A stretch of DNA of 64,000 nucleotides from Vibrio superstes (GCF_003569005.1 NZ_BCUR01000001.1:543753-607752); one strand, 5' to 3'. Shown: positions 37,093 through 47,417, counted from the stretch's first letter. The notes: a model not told the origin generated them from the sequence alone. Translations and numbers: made by a program.

Positions 37093-38613
37093 ATGTCCTT
37101 GTTAGAAATGAAAAATATCGTCAAATGCTTTGGACCAGTGAAAGCATTAGATGGTGTCAGTATTAACTTAGAAAAAGGCGAGATTCTCTCTTTATGCGGA
37201 GAAAATGGTTCCGGTAAATCAACCTTAGTGAAAGTGCTCTGTGGAATATACCCTCATGGGGAGTTCGAAGGCACAATCTCTTATAACGGCGAAAAAATAC
37301 AACCCAAAAGCATTGCAGATACCGAGGCTCTTGGTATTGCCATCATTCACCAAGAACTGACCTTAGTAAAAGAGCTATCGATTCTAGAGAATCTATTTTT
37401 AGGTGCCGAGCTGACAAAATACGGGCTTCTTGATTTTGAGTTGATGCACTATGAAGCCGAGCTTCTACTAAAGAAAGTAAAGCTTTCGGTATCCCCAGAA
37501 ACAAAGGTTGAGGACCTTGGCGTAGGACAGCAGCAATTAGTCGAGATAGCAAAAGCACTGTCAAAGAACGCAAAACTGCTCGTCCTTGATGAGCCCACCG
37601 CTCCCCTTACAGAATCCGAGACCGATATCTTACTTGATCTGGTTAAAGACCTACGCACCTCTGGGGTCAGCTGTATCTACATATCCCACAAATTAGGTGA
37701 AGTGAAAGCGATCTCAGACCAAATCTGCGTGATCCGAGACGGCAAGCACATTGGCACTCGTAAAGCGGCAGATATGTCCACCGATGACATCATCACCATG
37801 ATGGTAGGTCGTGAGATGAAACAGCTATTCCCAAGAGAGACCCACGACATCGGAGAGGTGGTACTAGAGGCAAAAAAAATCAATGCATGGGACAAGGCCA
37901 ATTCATCCATACCTAAGGTGAGAAATGCCAGCTTCACTTTACGCCGTGGCGAAATATTGGGTGTTTCCGGCTTGGTGGGTGCAGGCCGAACTGAGCTGAT
38001 GGAATGTCTATACGGGTGCTATCAAGGCAAACACAATGGGACATTTTACCTCGAAGGTGAAGTCCTCAATTGTTCCAGTAGCAGAGATGCGCTGAATGCT
38101 GGCATTGCGATGGTGCCAGAGGATAGAAAGCGTCACGGTATCGTGCCCATCATGGCCGTGGGTCAGAACATTTCTTTAGCTGGAATCGACCAATTCCAAA
38201 GCCTTGGATTTCTCGATGAGTCTGCGGAAGCCAATGCCATCAGCGACTCCATCAACAAACTAACCGTAAAAACCCCTAATGCAGAAACTGCCATAAAAAA
38301 TCTATCCGGGGGTAACCAGCAAAAGGCAATCCTAGCCCGCTTTTTAATGATCAATCCAAGTGTGCTTATTCTGGATGAGCCAACACGCGGTATTGATGTT
38401 GGTGCCAAATACGAAATCTACAAGCTGATGTTTCAGTTAGTCAAAAAAGGCATAAGTATCATCATGATATCGTCCGAGTTACCTGAGGTACTTGGAATAA
38501 GCGACCGCGTGCTTGTAATGCATGAAGGCCGAATTAAAGGCGATCTAATTAATGAGAATCTATCACAAGAGATCGTGATGGATTGTGCATTATCTGAAGG
38601 AGAAATTGCATAA
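37093..38613 (+). CDS. xylG: Xylose ABC transporter, ATP-binding subunit
   Basis: A 506-residue ATPase with two tandem ABC domains, as in all sugar importers of this class. Domain 1 has [20 protein letters not shown] and signature [18 protein letters not shown], with Walker [16 protein letters not shown]. Domain 2 has [20 protein letters not shown], signature [17 protein letters not shown] and [20 protein letters not shown]. The stop overlaps the xylH start (TAATG). Confidence 0.94.
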   Translation: MSLLEMKNIVKCFGPVKALDGVSINLEKGEILSLCGENGSGKSTLVKVLCGIYPHGEFEGTISYNGEKIQPKSIADTEALGIAIIHQELTLVKELSILENLFLGAELTKYGLLDFELMHYEAELLLKKVKLSVSPETKVEDLGVGQQQLVEIAKALSKNAKLLVLDEPTAPLTESETDILLDLVKDLRTSGVSCIYISHKLGEVKAISDQICVIRDGKHIGTRKAADMSTDDIITMMVGREMKQLFPRETHDIGEVVLEAKKINAWDKANSSIPKVRNASFTLRRGEILGVSGLVGAGRTELMECLYGCYQGKHNGTFYLEGEVLNCSSSRDALNAGIAMVPEDRKRHGIVPIMAVGQNISLAGIDQFQSLGFLDESAEANAISDSINKLTVKTPNAETAIKNLSGGNQQKAILARFLMINPSVLILDEPTRGIDVGAKYEIYKLMFQLVKKGISIIMISSELPEVLGISDRVLVMHEGRIKGDLINENLSQEIVMDCALSEGEIA

Positions 38614-39785
38614 TGGAGCAATCAAAAGAAATCAATGCCATCAACAATGAGAGTTGGCTAGACAAACTGAAAAGCATGAATCTGCAACTGCTCGTCATGG
38701 CAGGTGCCATCTTATTCATCATGCTGTTCTTTAGCATCATGACCGACTGGAGTTACTTAACACCAAGGAACATCTCGAATCTATTTCGACAAACCGCAAT
38801 TACCGGTATCTTGGCCATCGGTATGGTCTTCGTGATCATTAGTGGTGAGATCGACCTGTCTGTAGGCTCTATGATGGGATTACTCGGCGGCTGCGCTGCC
38901 ATTATGGATGTGTGGTTTGGCCTGCCACTCCCACTTACCATAGTGATTACCCTTACCGCTGGTTTTCTACTGGGTGCATGGAATGGTTGGTGGGTTGCGT
39001 ATCGCAAGGTCCCTTCTTTCATAGTGACACTCGCAGGCATGTTGGCGTTTCGCGGTATCCTTATCGGTATAACTGACGGTACAACCGTAGCCCCAACTTC
39101 AGAGGCCATGTCTTTGATTGGTCAAAGCTACCTACCTAACCTTTTCAGTTTGATTTTGGGTACTGCCTGTCTTGCCCTCTACTTTGGGTGGCAGAAAAAA
39201 CAAAACATCAATCGAGCTCAATATAACTTACCGACTAACGCAACTGGCACATCATTGTTTAAAAGTGCCTTTATTGGTATCGCGGTTCTGTCTCTGATTT
39301 TGGTGCTGAATAATTATCGCGGCGTGCCAACACCGGTGCTCCTGCTGACCATATTCCTAATTGCTGGCACGATATTGGCTTCGAAGACCCGCTTTGGTCG
39401 CCGCATCTATGCAATTGGTGGCAATATTGATGCAGCAAGACTCTCTGGTATCAATGTCGAGAAAACCAAGTTAAAAGTGTACGCAATGAACGGCTTTTTG
39501 GTTGCTATCGCGGGTCTCATTCTGAGCTCACGTTTAGGCGCAGGCTCTCCTTCTGCTGGTAACATTGCCGAACTGGATGCCATTGCAGCCTGTGTTATTG
39601 GCGGCGCAAGTATGGCTGGCGGCGTTGGTACTGTTATCGGTGCCGTAATTGGTGCTTTTATCATGGCCTCTCTAGACAACGGAATGAGCATGATGGACGT
39701 TCCAACCTTCTGGCAGTACGTGGTTAAAGGCGCGATCTTGCTATTAGCAGTATGGATGGATAGTGCGACTAAGCAGCGTCGCTAA
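38613..39785 (+). CDS. xylH: Xylose ABC transporter, permease
   Basis: A 390-residue inner-membrane permease of the BPD_transp_2 type with about ten segments. It shows [20 protein letters not shown] and [12 protein letters not shown], then [40 protein letters not shown] and [20 protein letters not shown]. Length fits XylH. It is coupled to xylG through a one-base overlap and ends at a strong terminator, closing the operon. Confidence 0.94.
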   Translation: MEQSKEINAINNESWLDKLKSMNLQLLVMAGAILFIMLFFSIMTDWSYLTPRNISNLFRQTAITGILAIGMVFVIISGEIDLSVGSMMGLLGGCAAIMDVWFGLPLPLTIVITLTAGFLLGAWNGWWVAYRKVPSFIVTLAGMLAFRGILIGITDGTTVAPTSEAMSLIGQSYLPNLFSLILGTACLALYFGWQKKQNINRAQYNLPTNATGTSLFKSAFIGIAVLSLILVLNNYRGVPTPVLLLTIFLIAGTILASKTRFGRRIYAIGGNIDAARLSGINVEKTKLKVYAMNGFLVAIAGLILSSRLGAGSPSAGNIAELDAIAACVIGGASMAGGVGTVIGAVIGAFIMASLDNGMSMMDVPTFWQYVVKGAILLLAVWMDSATKQRR

Positions 39786-39805
39786 TACTCCATTTCTTCA
39801 AGTTT

Positions 39806-39841
39806 AAGGCACCAAGGCTGTATTGCCTTGGTGCCTTTTTA
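39806..39841 (+). terminator. Terminator after xylH
   Basis: A perfect 13-base stem (AAGGCACCAAGGC, 39806-39818; complement 39825-39837), loop TGTATT and a T run, 20 bases past the stop and between convergent operons. Confidence 0.93.
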
Positions 39842-39880
39842 TTTCGACTTACATCGCTAATCACTTATGACCCATGGACA

Positions 39881-40783
39881 TCATGGTGCACTGTCGATCT
39901 CAACAGGCTGGTAATGAACCGCTTCCAACTTTAACCATTGCGGAAGAACCGTACCGATTGAAATAGACGACCAGGTGCCGGATAGCACGCCAATGAACAT
40001 TGCTGTAGAGAATCCGGCGAGTGCTGACCCGCCCATCATCCATAGAGCACCGATCGTCAGCAATGTCGTGCCAGAGGTAACCAGAGTCCGAGAGAAGGTA
40101 TCAACCACCGCTTGGTCATTAACCCATTCTGTACTTTTGTCTTTTTTAGCCACAATCAACTCTCTGATTCGATCGGCAATGATGATGGAATCATTGAGTG
40201 AATATCCGAGTATGGCCAATATGGCGGCAAATACCGTCAGGTTAAACTCCATCTGCGTCAGCGCAAAGTAACCCAGTACCAATATCACATCGTGCGCTAG
40301 GGCAAACAAAGACCCGCTGGCCAATCTCCACTCAAAACGAAAACAAAGATAACCAAGGATCGACAAGACCGATAGCAGAAGCGCTAGCCCTCCTTGCTCA
40401 AACAAGTCCTGTCCCACCTGAGAACCGACAATGCTATTGCTGATTACATCAACCTGCTGTGAGTAATCAGAGAGCAGCTCTCCTACATCCAAGGCTTGAG
40501 AGCCATCTTCCGGTGTTGAGTATCGAATCACCCATCGCCCTTCCTCACCAGAAGTGGTCACGCTCACTGAGTCCCCCATACTCGGCTTCAAATGCTCAAG
40601 TAGTTGGCTACTGGTTAGCTGCTTGTCTAATTGCACCTCAGTTACCATGCCACCGGTGAAATCCAAGCCAAGATTCAAGCCTTTAGCTCCAATTGCCACC
40701 ACTGCGACTAGCGTCAGAAGAATGGAGACTAGCGTCGTGAAGTAGCGAATCTTACGAATATTATGTTTTAGAAACTTAACCAT
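39881..40783 (-). CDS. secF2: Accessory protein translocase subunit SecF (SecDF2 type)
   Basis: A 300-residue, six-segment membrane protein. GLNLGLDFTGGMVTEVQL marks the first periplasmic domain, and LAILGYSLNDSIIIADRIRE plus GFSTAMFIGVLSGTWSSI mark the conserved transmembrane core. With SecD it uses ion flow to pull exported proteins through SecYEG on the periplasmic side. It is not next to yajC or tgt, which accompany the housekeeping secDF, so this is the second, regulated copy of Vibrio. Two bases separate it from secD. Confidence 0.93.
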   Translation of the reverse strand: MVKFLKHNIRKIRYFTTLVSILLTLVAVVAIGAKGLNLGLDFTGGMVTEVQLDKQLTSSQLLEHLKPSMGDSVSVTTSGEEGRWVIRYSTPEDGSQALDVGELLSDYSQQVDVISNSIVGSQVGQDLFEQGGLALLLSVLSILGYLCFRFEWRLASGSLFALAHDVILVLGYFALTQMEFNLTVFAAILAILGYSLNDSIIIADRIRELIVAKKDKSTEWVNDQAVVDTFSRTLVTSGTTLLTIGALWMMGGSALAGFSTAMFIGVLSGTWSSISIGTVLPQWLKLEAVHYQPVEIDSAP

Positions 40784-40785
40784 GA

Positions 40786-42621
40786 TTACACTCTCACTTC
40801 ACGGCGGGCATCTTTGCCCCAAATTAAATTGATAATGGCTCTTGAGGCGAAAACACCGGTAAATATGCTGGTGAGCAAGCCTAACCCTAGGGTCAGAGCA
40901 AAGCCTTGAATTGGACCGTTGCCGATGGAATACAAGATCACTGCGGTGATCATGGTAGTGACATTGGCATCAAGGATGGTGGAAAATGCGCTATCGAAAC
41001 CGGAGTCAATCGATTGAGCAAATGTTCGGCCCTCTCGCATCTTGTCCTTAATTCTCTCAAAGATGATCACATTGGTATCAACCGCCATACCTACGGTCAG
41101 CACCAAACCTGCTATGCCCGGTAGAGTAAGAACGGCGCCTGGTAATAAGGCGATGAGACCCAACAGGCAAAACATATTGGTACACAGCGCAATATTCGCT
41201 ACCCAGCCAAGACGGCGGTACCAAAAAGCCATAAACAACAAGGTCATGCCCAAGCCAAAACCCAGGGCCGCAAACCCATTTTGGATGTTTTCAGCACCCA
41301 AAGATGCGCCTATGGTACGTTCCTCAACTATGGTGACCGGAGCGGTGAGCGAACCCGCGCGAAGCAACATGGCCAACTCTTGCGCCTCTTGCATCGACCC
41401 TGCACCCGTGATCCTAAATTGACTGCCAAGCTGTGACTGAATAGTGGCAACACTAATGACACGCTCACTGCGCTGGGTATCACCATCAGCATTGGTTTTA
41501 TACTCGCGATACACGGTCGCCATCGGCTTGCCGATATGCGTCGCAGAGAAGTCACTCATTTTCTTGCCACCAGCATGATCCAGAGTAATGTTCACTTCTG
41601 CTGTGCCCATCTCTCCCAGACCAGAGCGGGCATTGGTAATGTGTTCACCCGTGAGTACCGGGCTCTTATCAAGCACAACCGAGCGACCATCATTATCTTT
41701 CAATACAAGGTTTTGACGGCTGTAGGCTGAAGATCCGCCTTTGACCTCATAAAAGGCAAGGCTTGCGGTTGCACCGATGACGTTCTTGGCTTGCGCTGGG
41801 TCTTGTACGCCAGGCAGTTCGATACGAATATTGTCGCTACCTTGCCTTTGAACCAATGCCTCGGTAATCCCAAGCTCTTCTATTCGCCCACGCATGATTT
41901 GCAGGTTCTGCTGAACAATGACCGATTGGTTTTCCGTTTTATATTGTTCGCTTTGAGACAAACTCAATTCATTCTCATGGTTGGTGATCTGCCAATCAGG
42001 GAATTGTTCATGAACAAGCTCAGATATCGAGGTCAAAGCTGCAGGGTTATTCGTAGAGACGGTGATTGAGTTATTACTTGCTAACTGAACTCGGGTGTTT
42101 CGGATCATGTTCTGTCGCAAATTTGCTTTGATCTCATCAACCATAGCAACTTGCTGCTCTTGCATTGCCTTATCAACATCAACATGCAACAAGAATTGAA
42201 CACCACCTCTTAGATCTAGCCCTAGTTTTATAGGGTTCATTCCTAGGTTTGATAGCCATTGCGGTGCAACGGATTCATAGGAAAAAGCGATGGGTTGTTC
42301 AGGGTATAAGTCATTTAAAGCCTTACGAGCATGGCTTTGGTCCGACTCGTTTCCAAACAAGAGTGAAACCTTGTTCGATTCTTGATTGATGGAAAGAACA
42401 GGAATCCCTTGCGCTTCCAACGAGGCTTGTAGTGTCTGAATTGAAGAGCTTGATACAGTCTGCTCTGGTAATTCAAGCTGAATAGAAGGCTTCTCGCCAA
42501 ACCAGGTTGGAATGGCGCTTAGGGTCAATATGACCACGGTAAAAATAAGTACGACGTATTTCCAGGCAGAATAATGATTCTGCCTTGCTCTGCTGTTTGC
42601 ACTTGCGGTTCTTTTCTTCAT
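40786..42621 (-). CDS. secD2: Accessory protein translocase subunit SecD (SecDF2 type)
   Basis: A 611-residue RND-like membrane protein with a large periplasmic region. It shows GMNPIKLGLDLRGGVQFLLH, the P1 head domain, AAGSLTAPVTIVEERTIGAS (before the second membrane segment) and AGLVLTVGMAVDTNVIIFER (conserved ion-path region). The ATG at 42621 is preceded by GGAGGG; the frame runs to a TTG at 42645 which would put that site inside the gene. This ribosome site is complementary to bases just after the vemP stop, so translation should depend on VemP stalling. Related SecDF2 of V. alginolyticus is reported to work at low sodium; ion use here is inferred. Confidence 0.94.
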   Translation of the reverse strand: MKKRTASANSRARQNHYSAWKYVVLIFTVVILTLSAIPTWFGEKPSIQLELPEQTVSSSSIQTLQASLEAQGIPVLSINQESNKVSLLFGNESDQSHARKALNDLYPEQPIAFSYESVAPQWLSNLGMNPIKLGLDLRGGVQFLLHVDVDKAMQEQQVAMVDEIKANLRQNMIRNTRVQLASNNSITVSTNNPAALTSISELVHEQFPDWQITNHENELSLSQSEQYKTENQSVIVQQNLQIMRGRIEELGITEALVQRQGSDNIRIELPGVQDPAQAKNVIGATASLAFYEVKGGSSAYSRQNLVLKDNDGRSVVLDKSPVLTGEHITNARSGLGEMGTAEVNITLDHAGGKKMSDFSATHIGKPMATVYREYKTNADGDTQRSERVISVATIQSQLGSQFRITGAGSMQEAQELAMLLRAGSLTAPVTIVEERTIGASLGAENIQNGFAALGFGLGMTLLFMAFWYRRLGWVANIALCTNMFCLLGLIALLPGAVLTLPGIAGLVLTVGMAVDTNVIIFERIKDKMREGRTFAQSIDSGFDSAFSTILDANVTTMITAVILYSIGNGPIQGFALTLGLGLLTSIFTGVFASRAIINLIWGKDARREVRV

Positions 42622-42630
42622 GTATAAATT

Positions 42631-42772
42631 ATCCCTCCGCCTCAATGGGCAGAGTAAAATGAAATGTTCAGAGATAGATGACAGGTGCTCGTTATCACGC
42701 CAACAGCGCTGGCTAGATAAAAAACTCCATGGTCATGAGATGTTCACTACGAGTGAACCATTTGAGGGATAT
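42631..42772 (-). promoter_or_regulatory. vemP-secD2 intercistronic mRNA switch
   Basis: The secD2 ribosome site (mRNA GCGGAGGGAU, plus-strand 42631-42640) can pair with mRNA UAUCCCUC made from 42764-42771, immediately after the vemP TAG (42773-42775): an eight-base helix counting the A after GGGAU. A competing helix, CUCAAAUGG with CCAUUGAG (42641-42648), and an internal hairpin GTTCAC...GTGAAC (42742-42758) can also form. A ribosome stalled near the vemP 3' end would cover the anti-ribosome-site strand and free secD2, as described for V. alginolyticus. Confidence 0.75.
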
Positions 42773-43204
42773 CTATGAAGAAAATTGACCGTTTAAGGCC
42801 ACATACAGGGCGTTGCTATCTTTCCAACCGCTTAGGCGATGTGCACCCGTAACATGATTGAATACAGCCTGACCGACTTGAAGCCTAGCACTGTAGGCAT
42901 AATCACTAGCTTGATAACTAAACGCTGTAGGATCTGAGTTATGGTCTGGTGCACCGCCGAGTTCTTGTGCTTGCTTGGGTACCGAGGCATAACGCTGAGT
43001 TTGGACGATGGCCAACGGGTTGTGCTGGCTATGAGAAGAGGTATCTGGTAACCCTTGCTGCGTAGCAGGGCCCAGGTCTAATAGCTGACTTGCCGTTAGG
43101 CCACCCGAAAGCACCGGTGCCTTTGCATCAGACGCAATGGCTTGCATAGGCGCAAGCGCTGCTACAAGTAGCAGAATTACAAATTGTCGGATGATGTATG
43201 GCAT
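42773..43204 (-). CDS. vemP: VemP, secretion-monitoring arrest peptide
   Basis: A 143-residue secreted protein: signal peptide MPYIIRQFVILLLVAALAPM (cleavage after AIAS), a variable polar middle, and the C-terminal arrest sequence HRLSGWKDSNALYVALNGQ followed by FSS-stop. This matches the VemP arrest motif (W...YVALNGQFSS), with Gln140 corresponding to the stalling Gln156 of the V. alginolyticus protein; both lie three residues from the end. When export is slow the nascent chain stalls the ribosome and exposes the secD2 ribosome site; export pulls it free. It is the first gene of vemP-secD2-secF2. Confidence 0.93.
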   Translation of the reverse strand: MPYIIRQFVILLLVAALAPMQAIASDAKAPVLSGGLTASQLLDLGPATQQGLPDTSSHSQHNPLAIVQTQRYASVPKQAQELGGAPDHNSDPTAFSYQASDYAYSARLQVGQAVFNHVTGAHRLSGWKDSNALYVALNGQFSS

Positions 43205-43470
43205 AGTACTCTCGTTGGGTTTATTTCGAACCTAAGGCTCGATGCCAGCATCCTATGCCTCATGTTGAATAGTTACAACTAAAAAAAACTAAATCTTACA
43301 TTGCTAATCTGAAGACTAAGTATTGTCACTAGAAATAGGGATTTGAAGCTCAATTTCTTCTATATTGCTTTCGCTCATTATGTAGGAAGCGATCCATCAT
43401 CCGGTAGTTTGTCATTCAGGCAATACTCGTACAATCAGCTCGATTTTGATTCTAATTTGAGCCTGACATT

Positions 43471-44688
43471 GTGACTACCTCTCGACCGACAACCATTGCT
43501 TCTCTTTTTTCGTTAAGTCTTTTACCCACAATGGCCTTGGCCTCATTTATCGACCCTATCGATCAGCGATTTGATATGGGTGATTATCTAGCAGATAACG
43601 CTTATGGCTTTCTTCCAGTACCCATCATCATTACCGAGCCGGCAGTGGGTTATGGCGGTGGCGTTGCGGGTTTGTTTCTGCACGAAACCGATGAAGAAAA
43701 AGAGACACGTCAGAGGGTTGCCAAAGAATCCCTCGATGGTGGCGCGCAGCTAATCCCACCAGCAATGACGGCCGTTGCGGCCGCAGGAACCGAAAATGGT
43801 ACCTGGGTAGTAGCCGCAGGTCACCGACGCACTTGGAAGGAAGACAGCATTCGCTATATGGGTGGCGGCGCTATTGGTCACGCAAACATCAATATCTACA
43901 ATGATTTTGGTGGTCTACTCCCTCAAGACAAAGCCTTTAAGTTTGATACCGAAACCGACTTCGCCGTGTTGTTACAGCAAATACAGTTTCGCCTCCCGAA
44001 CACCAATTGGCTGTTAGGCGCGAAGCAAATATGGAGTAGATCGACCCTAGAGTCCTCTAATGGCGTGGTTGATAAAACTTTGCAATACATGGACTTAGAT
44101 GAAACCAACAACTCAGGTTTAGGCATAGTGCTGGAGTACGATAGCCGTGACAATATGTTCTTCCCGACCAAAGGTTACTCTCTCAATGCTGATTATATGT
44201 GGCATAGAAAAGAGATTGGCGCTGATCATGACTACGATACCCTCTCTATTGAAGGACAGGTTTATGTGCCTATTGGCGAGAAATGGATCATCGCTTTTGC
44301 CGGAAGTTACGACTCCATTAGCACTGACGAAACCATGCTGACGCCAACCTCCAATCCGTATATCGATCTACGCGGCATCTCATCATTTCGCTATCAAGGG
44401 GATCAAGTGACCACAGCGCAAACGCAGCTAATGTATCGTATCGACAATCGCTGGACGATCTTAGGCTTCTACGGTGTCGGTCACACCCGCAACGAAACCA
44501 CCGGATTCGACATTGGTGGCTGCCCGAGTGACTGCTTCACCTCCAAAACATCATCAACAACCGTTGACGCCTATGGCGCCGGCTTTAGATACCAGATTGC
44601 TCGTCGCTACGGCTTACACATGGGTGTCGACTTGGGCTTTAGTGATGAAGAACAAGCACTCTACTTTACTGTGGGGACGGGGTTTTAA
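43471..44688 (+). CDS. BamA/D15-family outer-membrane beta-barrel protein
   Basis: A 405-residue outer-membrane protein. The GTG at 43471 gives a signal peptide (MTTSRPTTIASLFSLSLLPT, cleavage after MALA). The mature part starts with a short lead and LPVPIIITEPAVGYGGGVAG, then alternates barrel strands: LGIVLEYDSRDNMFFPTKGY, YVPIGEKWIIAFAGSYDSIS, AYGAGFRYQIARRYGLHMGV. The RDNMFFPTKG-type turn and the aromatic C-terminal FTVGTGF are typical of the surface-antigen (D15) barrel. It has no POTRA repeats, so it is a stand-alone barrel of unknown cargo. It is divergent from vemP. Confidence 0.85.
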   Translation: MTTSRPTTIASLFSLSLLPTMALASFIDPIDQRFDMGDYLADNAYGFLPVPIIITEPAVGYGGGVAGLFLHETDEEKETRQRVAKESLDGGAQLIPPAMTAVAAAGTENGTWVVAAGHRRTWKEDSIRYMGGGAIGHANINIYNDFGGLLPQDKAFKFDTETDFAVLLQQIQFRLPNTNWLLGAKQIWSRSTLESSNGVVDKTLQYMDLDETNNSGLGIVLEYDSRDNMFFPTKGYSLNADYMWHRKEIGADHDYDTLSIEGQVYVPIGEKWIIAFAGSYDSISTDETMLTPTSNPYIDLRGISSFRYQGDQVTTAQTQLMYRIDNRWTILGFYGVGHTRNETTGFDIGGCPSDCFTSKTSSTTVDAYGAGFRYQIARRYGLHMGVDLGFSDEEQALYFTVGTGF

Positions 44689-44720
44689 ATCTAACTCATA
44701 GGCGATTATCTTCACCAATT

Positions 44721-44746
44721 TGGGCACTAAAGCCCAGATTGTTTTT
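44721..44746 (+). terminator. Probable terminator after the D15-family gene
   Basis: Short stem TGGGC/GCCCA (44721-44736) followed by a T-rich tract; weaker than the other terminators of the window. Confidence 0.5.
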
Positions 44747-44856
44747 AAGCTTTTATCGTTCAAGGCATAGAATCATCAACAACGTAAAAACATTTCGAAT
44801 TGATAAATGGTAAGGTGCGTATAAATGGAAAATCCATAAGGAAATAGATTTCATCC

Positions 44857-46023
44857 ATGCTAAAAAAGACCCAACACTTAACCATTGCTATTGTGGCGAC
44901 CACCTTGGCGGCGTGTGGTTCTAATCATAATGAACCTCTCTATTATCAAAGCGGTGCAGGCCTTAGCTCGTTTGATCAAGATACCTTCGAGGAATATGTG
45001 TCTGAGACACAGGCCTGGATGCGTGCTGAACGGTACTACTTAACTGAAGATAAAGAACGCGAGATAGCGCTGAACTCTCCTAAGGAATACCGTCCCTCCC
45101 AAATGAATGGCGAGGCCATCTTGCTGGTTCACGGCTTGGGTGACTCTCCCTACTCCTTTGTCGATATTGCGCAGCGACTTTCTGATCAAGGTTATTTGGT
45201 CAGAACCATGCTACTGCCCGGTCACGGCACTAAGGTTGGCGACTTAAAACTGGTTTCTGCGCAACTGTGGCAAAAAAGCGTAGAGCAGCAGATCAAGCTG
45301 CTACAGCGGGAAGTAAACAGTGTTTGGCTTGGGGGATATTCAACTGGCGCTAATCTGGTGACCAGTTACGCACTGAACGATGACTCGCTTAACGGTCTGA
45401 TCCTCTTCTCTCCTGCATTTAAAGCACAATCTAACCTTGCTCCTATGACCCAATGGGCACAATACTTTATGGATTGGGCTGACCAAGACCCAGAGGATAA
45501 CTACTTGCGCTACGGCTCTTTACCAATGAAAGCGGCAGCCAGCTACTACGAGACAACGCAACAAGTTCAACAGCAGCTCTCAAAGGCGGAAAGTTATAAT
45601 AAGCCGGTGTTTATGCTCATCAGTGAAGGGGATACCGTCATCGATAAAAGCTTTGCTGTGCAGCACTTTGCAACGACCTTTACCAACCCCAATTCGCACC
45701 TAGTTTGGCTTGGCGATAATCCACCCAAAGAGCAACGCGTATCAGCCTATAGCATGAATCTCCCTTCTTTACGGGTTAGTGAGGGTTCACATATGGGCGG
45801 GCTGTTCTCACCTGATAACAAAGAATATGGCATCAAGGGCGAGGTTCGCATCTGCGATAATGGGCAACTCATTGAAGATACACTGAAATGCCAGTCTGGT
45901 GAGCCAGTTTGGTACTCTTCTTATGGTTATTTAGAACCAGGAAAGGTCCACGCAAGACTTACCTTCAACCCCTACTTTGACGAGAGTATTGAGGAGTTGG
46001 CAAAGGTGCTGTCGAAGCAGTAG
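44857..46023 (+). CDS. Alpha/beta-hydrolase lipoprotein (lysophospholipase-like)
   Basis: A 388-residue lipoprotein: MLKKTQHLTIAIVATTLAAC with Cys20 as lipidated residue and no Asp at +2, so outer-membrane sorting is expected. The hydrolase domain shows AILLVHGLGDSPYSFVDIAQ (oxyanion loop), LLPGHGTKVGDL and the nucleophile elbow GGYSTGANLVTS. A catalytic Asp is likely in SEGDTVIDKS and a His in SEGSHMGG. It probably hydrolyses lipids or esters in the envelope. Single gene; convergent with the MATE pump gene. Confidence 0.87.
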   Translation: MLKKTQHLTIAIVATTLAACGSNHNEPLYYQSGAGLSSFDQDTFEEYVSETQAWMRAERYYLTEDKEREIALNSPKEYRPSQMNGEAILLVHGLGDSPYSFVDIAQRLSDQGYLVRTMLLPGHGTKVGDLKLVSAQLWQKSVEQQIKLLQREVNSVWLGGYSTGANLVTSYALNDDSLNGLILFSPAFKAQSNLAPMTQWAQYFMDWADQDPEDNYLRYGSLPMKAAASYYETTQQVQQQLSKAESYNKPVFMLISEGDTVIDKSFAVQHFATTFTNPNSHLVWLGDNPPKEQRVSAYSMNLPSLRVSEGSHMGGLFSPDNKEYGIKGEVRICDNGQLIEDTLKCQSGEPVWYSSYGYLEPGKVHARLTFNPYFDESIEELAKVLSKQ

Positions 46024-46055
46024 AAAACAGTGATAGTTAACACTTACCCATGGAA

Positions 46056-47417
46056 TCAGTCATACATTAGCTCTTTGGCCTTTTGACTATCAAACTCTCG
46101 CAAGAATTTTCGAGCTTGATAGCGCATTGGGATGATCTTCAGCGCTTGTTCAAATACCACCACCGAATACACCCAAAAGATTGAAGCATTAAGCACCAGT
46201 ACGACAAAGGCACACAGTGGCAAGGCAATCAGCCAACGGGTGACGAAGTTAATATTGAAGACAGCAGTCGTCTTACCCAATGCACGAAGTACCTGGCCAT
46301 GCACTGTGGTATAGCCTTGTATCAACGGCATCAAGATGTACAAAGGGGCGATCACCGCTAGCGATTGATAGGTAGTTGGTGAATGTCCTGGGTAGATTTT
46401 GTCTATCACCAAACTCAAAATGAAAGAGCTAAAAGCAATAACCCCAGATACCGCAATAGTGACCTTAATACTCAGGCTCACATCAGAGTCCAAAGTCTCT
46501 AGCTTGTTTGAGCCAATCGCCTGCGAAATTGTAATTGCCGATGACACCGCCCACGCCAAAACAAACTGTGACAGCGCAGAAAGCCAAGGTGTTATCATAA
46601 CAACAGCTGCATACGCTTCTGTGGGTAACTGCGCATACAAGAGGTTATAGGCAGCCAATCCCATCGCCAACACCATCATGTTGGCCGCAATCGGGAAGGT
46701 TTCTTTAAAGTGCAGCCTTACGTTACGTGCAACGCCGTCGCTAGCCTCCGTAAACGAGAGTTTAGATGTCTTTTGGTATCGCAAACACACCAACAAGAAT
46801 AGCATTCTCAGCCCAAGCGCAATCACAGAACCTAAGGCTGCGCCCGAGATACCAATACCTGAAAAATCACCTACCCCATAAATCAGATAGTAAGAAACCA
46901 AGGCATTGACCGGCATGGTGAGTAAGTAGCTGAGTAACGGCAGTTTGGTCTTGCCCATAGCATTGAACAGGGCAATGGATACCTGAGAGATGCCGGTCAG
47001 TAGTAAGGCATATTTGATCGTAGACAGATACGCATCGATGTCTGCATACAAATGGGTATCATGACTGATCAGCTTGATCAGCGGCCATTTGAATACCGTC
47101 ACCAAAGTAAAGAACAGTACAGCAACCGACAGGTTGATAATCACTCCAGAGAGGAAAGATTTTGACAACAAGCTCTGTTTACCAGAGCCAAAAGCACGCG
47201 ATAACACATTCTGCGAGCCATTCGCTAGTGCATTCTGAACCCCTAGCATCAATGCAACGATCGTACTTGCAATCCCCATTGCCGCGAGAGAGCCTTCACC
47301 CAATGGCGAAATAAGCAGAGTATCAATCATCAACATGCCCTGCATTAACAAGGCATTAATCGCAATCGGCCAAGCCATCTTGATGTTCTTTTTAATGTAG
47401 GTGCTGTTCTTGAACAC
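46056..47417 (-). CDS. MATE-family multidrug/cation efflux protein
   Basis: A 453-residue, 12-segment inner-membrane antiporter of the MATE family. N half: WPIAINALLMQGMLMIDTLL, ANGSQNVLSRAFGSGK. C half: WLSALSQFVLAWAVSSAITI, SQAIGSNKLETLDSDVSLS and LYILMPLIQGYTTVHGQVLR ALGKT. The two-fold repeat and the QxxxRAxG-like segments fit. It would export cationic drugs or metabolites in exchange for Na+ or H+. Single gene with its own promoter in the following 450-base gap. Confidence 0.9.
   Translation of the reverse strand: MFKNSTYIKKNIKMAWPIAINALLMQGMLMIDTLLISPLGEGSLAAMGIASTIVALMLGVQNALANGSQNVLSRAFGSGKQSLLSKSFLSGVIINLSVAVLFFTLVTVFKWPLIKLISHDTHLYADIDAYLSTIKYALLLTGISQVSIALFNAMGKTKLPLLSYLLTMPVNALVSYYLIYGVGDFSGIGISGAALGSVIALGLRMLFLLVCLRYQKTSKLSFTEASDGVARNVRLHFKETFPIAANMMVLAMGLAAYNLLYAQLPTEAYAAVVMITPWLSALSQFVLAWAVSSAITISQAIGSNKLETLDSDVSLSIKVTIAVSGVIAFSSFILSLVIDKIYPGHSPTTYQSLAVIAPLYILMPLIQGYTTVHGQVLRALGKTTAVFNINFVTRWLIALPLCAFVVLVLNASIFWVYSVVVFEQALKIIPMRYQARKFLREFDSQKAKELMYD

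Noticed and set aside
42621..42645. Longer SecD starting at TTG 42645
   Set aside because: It would place the GGAGGG ribosome site inside the gene, while the ATG at 42621 uses it and fits the VemP switch.
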